Translations under genes and position numbers: made by a program
Shown here: piece after piece, positions 1 through 4,058 of the stretch
How positions within the stretch are numbered: the stretch's first letter is position 1
How the letters are laid out: every line of letters starts with the position of its first letter
The notes under the pieces: generated by a model
Database searches by the model: none
Told to the model about the DNA's origin: nothing
What the model saw: the letters and a program-made list of their open reading frames with translations, nothing else
Source: Deltaproteobacteria bacterium
Lineage (GTDB): Bacteria > Desulfobacterota > Syntrophobacteria > B119-G9
DNA length: 6,476 nucleotides
Direction: 5' to 3'
NCBI GenBank assembly: GCA_003646715.1
Contig: QMLL01000100.1
Coordinates: 1-6,476 of the forward strand

Positions 1-189
1 ACATCCAAAGTGGAACGTGTCTACCCAAGCGAGGCGCTAGTAATCCTCAACGACAGGCAGAATAAGGCGATGGCTGACCAGCTTACTACTGTAAGCAAAA
101 AGCGCTTTCTAAACAAGGCAGGCAGATTAACCCAGGATGATATGATGAAGGTCGAGAGAGCAATAAAGATACAGCTTGATCTAATTTAG
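1..189 (+). CDS. mazF: MazF/PemK-type endoribonuclease toxin, C-terminal part (5' end outside window)
   Basis: Frame 1 is open from the first base to TAG at 187-189 and gives 62 residues. The visible part contains a stretch resembling the MazF C-terminal region: a KVERVYPSEALV strand, then LTTVSKKRFLNKAGRLTQDDM and a closing amphipathic helix (KVERAIKIQLDLI). In the family the 'vdksRl..k.GrLs.eem..v..al...L' pattern is typical of MazF/PemK, which cuts mRNA at short motifs and is neutralised by a MazE-type antitoxin normally encoded just upstream. Full-length MazF is about 110-120 residues, so roughly half is visible and the active-site N-terminal half cannot be checked. An intrinsic terminator follows about 80 bp downstream. 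The family call is fairly secure. Whether the toxin is active is unknown. Confidence 0.82.
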   Translation, partial: TSKVERVYPSEALVILNDRQNKAMADQLTTVSKKRFLNKAGRLTQDDMMKVERAIKIQLDLI

Positions 190-269
190 CAAAACTCCAC
201 CAATCCACGGATCAAGCGAAACGTCTCTTAGAGAGGCTCCGATAGAAGCAAACACCCAAAAATTTCTAC

Positions 270-300
270 GCCCCCCGGAAAAGATTCCAGGGGGCTTTTT
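270..300 (+). terminator. Intrinsic terminator downstream of mazF
   Basis: G270-C275 pairs with G290-C295. After one C/A mismatch (276/289), GGAA 277-280 pairs with TTCC 285-288 around an AAGA loop. Five T residues follow at 296-300. The GC-rich stem with an immediate T-run on the plus strand is a classic Rho-independent terminator and fits the end of the mazF transcript. On the minus strand the stem is not followed directly by a T-run, so it is probably one-directional. Confidence 0.85.
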
Positions 301-327
301 AATTTCCATGGGGGACACAAACTATAT

Positions 328-379
328 TGCCATGGAATACATGACATGTTCGCAATAAAATGTCATGGAACACATGACA
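328..379. repeat. Two tandem 19-bp palindromic repeats, possible operators
   Basis: Read on the minus strand, TGTCATGTGTTCCATGACA (379-361) and TGTCATGTATTCCATGGCA (346-328) differ at two positions and start 33 bp apart. Each is an inverted repeat of 7-bp arms around a 5-bp centre; the first is perfect and the second has one arm mismatch. The spacing is about three helical turns, which suits two dimers on one DNA face. The copies lie between the mazF terminator and the 3' end of higA, an odd place for an operator. The first copy is followed on the minus strand by TTTTATTG, so it could also act as a weak terminator for higBA. Confidence 0.6.
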
Positions 380-402
380 AGGCCTCGAAAACGAAGGGAG
401 AC

Positions 403-690
403 TCAGGCCACCTTCAGTTTTCTCAAATGTTTCCCATCAAATACTTGTTTTGCCTTCCACAGGTCATATTGTAACTGAAGTCGCAGCCATCCTTCTGGCG
501 TACGGCCAAATACCTTTGAGAGCCTCAGCGCCATCTCAGGGCTGATACCGGACCTCCCATTTAAGAGGGCAGAAAGCGTTTTCCTTGTGACACCTAATGC
601 TTTGGCAGCTTCAGTAACGCTAAGGTTCAACGGCTCAATGCAAAATTCTCTTATGATTTCTCCCGGATGTGGTGGATTATACATACCCAT
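403..690 (-). CDS. higA: HigA family antitoxin, XRE-type helix-turn-helix
   Basis: This 95-aa protein has the HigA family layout: an N-terminal 'PPHPGEIIREF' motif (about residues 6-16), then an XRE helix-turn-helix at about 24-61 (LSVTEAAKALGVTRKTLSAL followed by SGISPEMALRLSKVFG), then the 'peGWLrLQ..YDLWKA' segment typical of the family. HigA antitoxins bind and inhibit the HigB mRNA interferase and repress their own operon. The gene is second, 11 bp after the higB stop, which is the usual toxin-first higBA order. GGGAGAG on the minus strand (702-696) lies 5 nt before ATG 690 and supports this start; an ATG two codons in is less well spaced. Length is normal for the family. Confidence 0.93.
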   Translation of the reverse strand: MGMYNPPHPGEIIREFCIEPLNLSVTEAAKALGVTRKTLSALLNGRSGISPEMALRLSKVFGRTPEGWLRLQLQYDLWKAKQVFDGKHLRKLKVA

Positions 691-695
691 AAGAA

Positions 696-702
696 CTCTC
701 CC
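696..702 (-). promoter_or_regulatory. Ribosome binding site of higA
   Basis: The minus strand reads GGGAGAG, overlapping the higB stop codon, with 5 nt to ATG 690. It is far stronger than the site before higB, so the antitoxin should be translated better than the toxin from the shared mRNA. Confidence 0.6.
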
Positions 703-980
703 TAGTGGTAGTCTTCATAATCTACATCTATTATATCACCTTCTTTCAGCCTAAACGTAACTCGCCAGTTGCCACTAACCCGTACCGCCCAGGTTCCTCT
801 CCGACTACCTTTCAGCTGATGAAGGTGAAGCCCTGGTAGATTCATATCTTCCAGAGTTTCTGCGGTCTCAAGAAGGGCTAGAATCTTTCGCAGTCGCGAC
901 GTATGCTCAGGGTTTATTCCTTTCGCATTGCCAGACTCGAAAAGCTCTTTGAGACCTTTATGCTTAAACTTTTTTATCAT
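702..980 (-). CDS. higB: HigB/RelE-superfamily toxin
   Basis: This 92-aa protein begins with MIKKFKHKGLKELFESG and contains GINPEHTSRLRKILALLETA, then the LPGLHLHQLKG segment, then GTWAVRVSGNWRVTFRLKEG, ending in DVDYEDYH. This is the HigB (RelE/ParE fold) plasmid-maintenance toxin pattern, including the conserved VSGNWRVTF strand and the C-terminal DYEDYH. Members are ribosome-dependent mRNA interferases held by HigA. The start at ATG 980 matches the family N-terminus. Only a poor ribosome site lies upstream (AAGG one base before ATG), and the predicted promoter would start the mRNA within a few bases of the ATG. It is divergent from the transfer operon at 1313 and co-transcribed with higA. 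It appears intact. Confidence 0.92.
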   Translation of the reverse strand: MIKKFKHKGLKELFESGNAKGINPEHTSRLRKILALLETAETLEDMNLPGLHLHQLKGSRRGTWAVRVSGNWRVTFRLKEGDIIDVDYEDYH

Positions 981-988
981 GCCTTAGA

Positions 989-1017
989 TTTGTAACCCGA
1001 TACGTAGCACGTGTCAA
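989..1017 (-). promoter_or_regulatory. Predicted sigma70-type promoter of higBA
   Basis: On the minus strand a perfect TTGACA -35 box (plus coordinates 1017-1012) is followed after exactly 17 bp by TACAAA (994-989), which matches the -10 consensus at four of six positions. The expected start point is near 982, only one to three bases before the higB ATG at 980. Confidence 0.65.
999..1015. promoter_or_regulatory. Palindrome in the higBA promoter, candidate HigA operator
   Basis: GATACGT (999-1005), AGC, ACGTGTC (1009-1015) form an inverted repeat with six of seven arm positions matching. It occupies the spacer and overlaps the -35 box of the predicted higBA promoter. HigA proteins autorepress by binding palindromes overlapping their promoter, so this is the best operator candidate here. 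The assignment to HigA is inference. Confidence 0.5.
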
Positions 1018-1120
1018 ACAAAACCTTAACATAACCTGCTTTTCTCAAGCAAACTATTTTGGATCTTAGTTGAGGAAACGTCCAGTAGATTTTGTGCAAT
1101 TTTTGTCCCTTATCTTGGAG

Positions 1121-1157
1121 AAAAAATTGACCTCCCGCCTATATATAAGGGTAGAGA
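1121..1157 (+). repeat. Promoter-like 37-bp module, copy A
   Basis: The module has six A residues, TTGAC at 1127, TATATATA at 1140-1147 and GTAGAGA at 1151-1157. It matches copy B (1258-1294) at about 30 of 37 positions, and all three blocks are shared. The TATATATA suggests a -10 element, but no -35 box lies at 16-18 bp, so if it is a promoter it probably needs an activator or another sigma factor. It may instead be a paired protein-binding site. The rest of the divergent region (981-1312) has no gene with a credible start or family. Confidence 0.6.
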
Positions 1158-1250
1158 GTGGCGTCATTCGGCGCCGACCAATAATTTTTCTCTACCATCT
1201 ACAGAGCCCTCCTTGCCTCATTGCGGGGGGCTCACCCTCTCTTTTCTCTC
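1148..1250 (+). ncRNA. Candidate short structured RNA or regulatory leader
   Basis: Just after the TATATATA of copy A, GGTAGAGA (1150-1157) is a perfect complement of TCTCTACC (1189-1196). It encloses a smaller possible hairpin (GGCG 1160-1163 with CGCC 1172-1175). A second, stronger hairpin follows at 1204-1233 and then a pyrimidine-rich tract. A promoter-like element, two stems and a terminator-like end in about 100 bases look like a small RNA or a leader controlling the operon at 1313. It matches no riboswitch class I recognise. The call rests on complementarity alone. Confidence 0.35.
1204..1250 (+). terminator. Terminator-like hairpin with pyrimidine tract between the two promoter-like modules
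   Basis: GAGCCCTCC (1204-1212) pairs with GGGGGGCTC (1225-1233) as a 9-bp stem with one T/G wobble and a 12-nt loop. Downstream is CCCTCTCTTTTCTCTCCC (1235-1252), U-rich in RNA but broken by C residues, so termination may be partial or act as attenuation. It would end transcripts from copy A before copy B. Confidence 0.45.
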
Positions 1251-1257
1251 CCTCGAA

Positions 1258-1294
1258 AAAAAATTGTCGTCGCTCCTATATATACAAGTAGAGA
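1258..1294 (+). promoter_or_regulatory. Promoter-like 37-bp module, copy B, probable promoter of the transfer operon
   Basis: This second copy of the A-tract/TTG/TATATATA/GTAGAGA module has TATATATA at 1277-1284 and GTAGAGA at 1288-1294. It sits 137 bp after copy A, close to 13 helical turns, and directly before the first transfer gene, leaving a short leader before ATG 1313. The position makes it the best candidate for the operon promoter. As in copy A, no -35 box is seen at normal spacing. Confidence 0.5.
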
Positions 1295-1312
1295 CTTGAT
1301 GAGGTTACGAAC

Positions 1313-2029
1313 ATGTTCTTGCGAACACTCAAAAGACGATTACACAGACCAAAGGAGCGACAGATTCCACTCGAACAGTTGGCCAGGCTCTGGCTCGACT
1401 CAGAGCCTGAGTTGAAAGGAGAGTCTAAAATAGTATCCAAAAGCTGGGAACACGAAGACATCGACATGTTTTATGCCCATTACATACACTCCTTCCTCCC
1501 TTCTGGTGATCCCGCTCGTCCTGTCATCCAGGGGATTCTGGATCTACTGGATGAGCGGGGTGACCTCCCGTCAGTTATCCCGGGATCAGTTCCGGATGAA
1601 AAAGCGCTCTATGAGGAAATCTCTCTCAGAGAATACACCCTCGAAGTGGCAAGGATAGCCCACGAGATGGTGATCAAAGGACATCGCGACCCCGAAATGA
1701 TTATGGGGAAAATTATGATAATCACCCTTGGTCATCAAGTCGGCGTCATCTCTGATGCGGACACCCTGGGAGGTATACCGGCAAAGAGCATACTCATCCT
1801 CGATCCCATGATACGCGATCTCCCTTATAGGGACAGCATAGTTGAGGCGATCCAGAGATATAGCGGAAATCGCCAGAAAACCCAGGAGGCAAAGATCCTG
1901 AGCGCTGCAACCTCTGCTGCACGAAAGAAATTATACGAACGAGCCAGGGTTCTATCGAAGGCATGGAATCAACCATCCATAGATATCGAGGAAATCAAAA
2001 AAGCTATCCGAGAAGGAGGGAAATCGTGA
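1313..2029 (+). CDS. Degenerate HD-domain-like protein, first gene of the transfer operon
   Basis: I do not recognise a named family for this 238-aa soluble protein. The middle resembles the HD phosphohydrolase fold: SLREYTLEVA (about 104-113) aligns with the usual 'sLleHTlnVA', TLGHQVGVI (138-146) with 'aLgHDiGKi', and IPAKSILIL plus IVEAIQRYSG (155-185) with the late 'H..Sa.iL' and 'eaIr.HH' segments. The metal ligands appear replaced: Tyr for His at 108, Gln for Asp at 142, Arg and Tyr for the final His pair. HD domains occur in MOB-H (TraI_2) relaxases of related elements, but this protein is much shorter. It is probably a non-catalytic binding or regulatory protein. GAGG (1301-1304) lies 8 nt before ATG 1313. 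The stop overlaps the next gene's start by 4 nt. No signal peptide or membrane segment is seen. Confidence 0.6.
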   Translation: MFLRTLKRRLHRPKERQIPLEQLARLWLDSEPELKGESKIVSKSWEHEDIDMFYAHYIHSFLPSGDPARPVIQGILDLLDERGDLPSVIPGSVPDEKALYEEISLREYTLEVARIAHEMVIKGHRDPEMIMGKIMIITLGHQVGVISDADTLGGIPAKSILILDPMIRDLPYRDSIVEAIQRYSGNRQKTQEAKILSAATSAARKKLYERARVLSKAWNQPSIDIEEIKKAIREGGKS

Positions 2030-2613
2030 GCTTGAGTGATCTCTTCTGGATAATTTTGATCCTTATAGTTCTCTTCGGTTGCTCGACTACCGAAGAAGTG
2101 GCCCGGAAACAGGATAGTATCGAGTCCACCAAACTTGTCGATCTAAACATTGGAACTCCTTCTTCAGAAATAGCCAAGAAACCACATACCTTCAAATATG
2201 AAACCGTTAGATCCGCAACAAGCGAGCAGTTCATGATTACCAAGAAAGAAAATGAGCTCAGAGCGCCTCAGAGAGCTCTCAAAATAGATCTCTCACGAAA
2301 ACCTGTTTCAAAAACACTTACGATCTACTTCCCCCTGGATTCATGGGAACTCGGTCCGGACCAATCCAGGATCATTCAACGCTTCATTAGCCTCAATCAT
2401 CCGAAGGAAGTAGATGTTACCGGCTATACATGCTGGTTTGGATCTAAAAAACACAATCAGTGGCTTGCGCTCAGGAGAGCCAGGGAAGTTGCTTCGAGTC
2501 TGCGGAAAGCGGGCATAAAGGTCCGGTCGGTCAAGGGCAAGGGTAAGTGCTGTTACATCGACCGGAAAAACCCTGCTTCAAACAGGCGGGCGGAGATCAC
2601 GGTTCTCCTTTGA
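2026..2613 (+). CDS. OmpA-like domain lipoprotein of the transfer operon
   Basis: GTG 2026 is chosen as the start because AAGGAGGG (2013-2020) lies 5 nt upstream and a lipoprotein signal begins there; a longer reading frame from 1963 would place a charged tail before it. The 195-aa product has a hydrophobic segment (residues 7-18) ending in LFGC, with Cys19 as the likely lipidated residue. A low-complexity linker runs to about 95, then an OmpA C-terminal-like domain to the end: TIYFPLDSWELGPD, VTGYTCWFGS, N..LALRRAREVA, KGKGKCC and NRRAEI. Such domains bind peptidoglycan. The usual Asp after 'GyT' is Cys136 here, while the Arg of 'RRA' (about 151) remains. Cys136 and Cys175/176 might form a disulfide. 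Its GTGA overlap with the upstream gene indicates coupled translation. It probably ties the transfer apparatus to the envelope; the exact role is unknown. Confidence 0.75.
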   Translation: MSLSDLFWIILILIVLFGCSTTEEVARKQDSIESTKLVDLNIGTPSSEIAKKPHTFKYETVRSATSEQFMITKKENELRAPQRALKIDLSRKPVSKTLTIYFPLDSWELGPDQSRIIQRFISLNHPKEVDVTGYTCWFGSKKHNQWLALRRAREVASSLRKAGIKVRSVKGKGKCCYIDRKNPASNRRAEITVLL

Positions 2614-2626
2614 AGCAAGCCAGGAT

Positions 2627-2770
2627 CAAAAGAAAGGAGGTGATACAAAAGCGCTACCCATTCTCTTTTAAGGTCGAAATTCTCAAAGAAAGGAGGTGTC
2701 GAATCTAGCGTTAGAGTGTTGTCCAAACTTTTAACCTTAAAAACCTTAACCATTAAATCAAAAAGGAGGG
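2627..2770 (+). repeat. Three strong Shine-Dalgarno-like repeats in the leader before the pilin gene
   Basis: CAAAAGAAAGGAGGTG (2627-2642), CAAAGAAAGGAGGTG (2684-2698) and TCAAAAAGGAGGG (2758-2770) are near copies. The first, AAAGGAGGTGAT (2633-2644), is almost a full complement of the 16S rRNA 3' end. Only the third lies at a useful distance (8 nt) from a real start, ATG 2779. The others have no well-spaced start codon. The rest of this 165-bp gap is AT-rich, with ACCTTAA twice at about 2730-2750. No clear promoter is seen. Confidence 0.7.
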
Positions 2771-2778
2771 TTCTGTAG

Positions 2779-3156
2779 ATGGTGAAGAATGCACTGGCTA
2801 AAATGAAAACCGCACATTCCAAGATCTCGGATCTCTATTGGAAAATGTTCGAACCAAAGATGAGCAAACGCATTGGCTTTGCACTGATGGCTTTTGGGGC
2901 CATGGTACTCAGTGCTCGCCTTGCACTTGCTTTTACCGCTCCCGCGGCAGGTTCTTTCGCTTATACCGTGTACAACGTGGCGATTACGCAGATGTTGAAC
3001 GGCGCGATCGGCTTCGTGGCAGGTGTCGGTGCAATGGTCCTGGGTGCAGTTATGGCTATTCAGCAGAAGATCATGCTGGCGATTCCATGCATTTTGGGTG
3101 GCGCCGTATTGCTGAATGCTGAACAGCTCGTAACCACTCTTGGTGCGACATTCTAG
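2779..3156 (+). CDS. traA: TraA/VirB2-type conjugative pilin precursor
   Basis: This 125-aa protein has a long basic N-terminal leader, a hydrophobic stretch (about 32-50) ending in ALA at 49-51, and a small hydrophobic mature part with two membrane segments (about 72-92 and 98-113) separated by a short QQK loop. Cleavage after Ala51 would leave a 74-residue pilin. F TraA is known for the same plan: a leader of about 51 and a mature pilin of about 70 residues. Sequence similarity to F pilin is low, so the call rests on size, topology and position before traL. AAGGAGG (2763-2769) is 8 nt before ATG. The mature pilin has one Cys (about 104). Its strong ribosome site and the hairpin after it fit a highly expressed major subunit. 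Confidence 0.85.
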   Translation: MVKNALAKMKTAHSKISDLYWKMFEPKMSKRIGFALMAFGAMVLSARLALAFTAPAAGSFAYTVYNVAITQMLNGAIGFVAGVGAMVLGAVMAIQQKIMLAIPCILGGAVLLNAEQLVTTLGATF

Positions 3157-3168
3157 TAACCCCTGGTA

Positions 3169-3194
3169 TGCGCCTGGAGACCTCTCCAGGCGCA
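3169..3194 (+). other. Perfect 11-bp hairpin just after the pilin gene
   Basis: TGCGCCTGGAG (3169-3179) pairs perfectly with CTCCAGGCGCA (3184-3194) around an ACCT loop. It lies 12 bases after the pilin stop and before the traL ribosome site. No T-run follows, so it is not a standard intrinsic terminator. It may stabilise the pilin mRNA 3' end or mark a processing point, giving more pilin than downstream proteins. Confidence 0.75.
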
Positions 3195-3219
3195 ACTAAG
3201 CTCATAAAAGGAGAGAGAC

Positions 3220-3501
3220 ATGGAGCAAGAATCATACGAGAGAAAATTCCCGCAGTATCTCTCGTCTCCCATGCAAGTGCTCTGGCTTGAAACAGACGAC
3301 CTGGGCATCGCTGTCTTCTGTTTCATGGTTGCTTCCATCTTCAAGGGATGGTTCTGGCTCCTCGTCATAGCAGGCCCTCTCCTTTACATGAGAGCCAAGC
3401 TCAAGTATCCCAGGGGCTTTCTCAAGCATATCTTGTATCTTAGTGGTGTCAAGGATTTAGAGGGATACCCTACAACGTTTCAAAAAGAGTTCCTGGAATG
3501 A
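3220..3501 (+). CDS. traL: TraL, type IV conjugative transfer system protein
   Basis: This 93-aa protein, close to F TraL (91 aa), has an N-terminal FPQYLSSP segment, two hydrophobic stretches (about 28-41 and 43-57), and the C-terminal LKYPRGFLKHILY and LEGYPTTFQKEFLE pattern typical of TraL. TraL is an inner-membrane pilus-assembly protein of MPF-F systems, related to VirB3. AAAAGGAG (3207-3214) precedes ATG 3220. The end overlaps traE by ATGA, as in a coupled operon. Confidence 0.93.
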   Translation: MEQESYERKFPQYLSSPMQVLWLETDDLGIAVFCFMVASIFKGWFWLLVIAGPLLYMRAKLKYPRGFLKHILYLSGVKDLEGYPTTFQKEFLE

Positions 3502-4058
3502 AGCTGGATACGTATATCAACAAAACATCAAATTTATACGCCGAGAACAGGCTCCTTAAGTTTGCCATAGTCATCATCGGGATCGCGGTAATCGTAAACG
3601 GATTCATGTCATATATCGCCATGCACTACCAGAAGGTAGTAATCCTTCCCCCTGTGGTGGATCGGAGAGTTGTCATCTCAGGGAACAAGGTGGACGAGAA
3701 TTACATCAAGCTCTTCACGCGCTATGCCATGACGTTACTGCAGAATTATACCGCTACGACAGCGCGTAGTCAGTTTACCGAGTTTCTTTCCCTCGTAACC
3801 ACCTCGGCATACCCGCAGATGCAAAAGACACTCTATACTCTTGCGGACACTATCAAGAAACTCAACATGACATCCGCCTTCTATCCACGAAAGATTACTA
3901 TAGACGAAAAAAACCGAACGATTACAGTTACCGGCCTCAAGAAAGAGTTTACGAATACCACGGTGGTCGAAGACGGACCCCGAAAGTATATGATCAAGTA
4001 CGCAATCATTAACGGGAGGTTCTACATTGATGCGGTCAAGGAAGTGGCCAAGAAATAA
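3498..4058 (+). CDS. traE: TraE, VirB8-like inner-membrane transfer protein
   Basis: The 186-aa length matches F TraE (188 aa). A short cytoplasmic N-terminus (1-20) precedes one membrane helix (about 21-42). The remaining periplasmic domain carries KVVILPP at 46-52 and ends in ITVTGLKKEF (about 142-151) and KYAIINGRFYIDAV, which fit the TraE family. TraE is related to VirB8 and links the inner-membrane platform to the core complex. Its ATG lies within the traL stop overlap (3498-3501). The ribosome site is weak, so translation is probably coupled to traL. Confidence 0.93.
   Translation: MKLDTYINKTSNLYAENRLLKFAIVIIGIAVIVNGFMSYIAMHYQKVVILPPVVDRRVVISGNKVDENYIKLFTRYAMTLLQNYTATTARSQFTEFLSLVTTSAYPQMQKTLYTLADTIKKLNMTSAFYPRKITIDEKNRTITVTGLKKEFTNTTVVEDGPRKYMIKYAIINGRFYIDAVKEVAKK

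Noticed and set aside
328..379. CRISPR array
   Set aside because: There are only two units, each palindromic and 33 bp apart, with a 14-bp gap. This fits operators better than repeats with spacers.
1127..1147. TTGACC and TATATA in copy A as an ordinary sigma70 promoter
   Set aside because: The gap is about 7-11 bp, far short of the usual 16-18 bp.
1070..1291. Open frame of 73 codons in the higB/transfer-operon gap
   Set aside because: It crosses both promoter-like modules and the hairpins, has low-complexity unlikely sequence and no ribosome site.
1963..2025. Longer N-terminus of the OmpA-like lipoprotein from ATG 1963
   Set aside because: It would overlap the upstream gene by 67 bp and put a charged tail before the lipoprotein signal. 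GTG 2026 has a strong, well-spaced ribosome site.
2716..2778. GTG mini-frame of 20 codons ending just before the pilin ATG
   Set aside because: The nearest ribosome site is about 17 nt away and the peptide is low-complexity. It is probably chance.
3169..3194. Hairpin after the pilin as an intrinsic terminator
   Set aside because: No T-run follows, and traL and the rest of the operon continue at once with good translation signals.
2758..3195. Long minus-strand frame opposite the pilin gene
   Set aside because: It is a mirror of the pilin coding sequence. The plus-strand pilin has a ribosome site, signal peptide and family topology.
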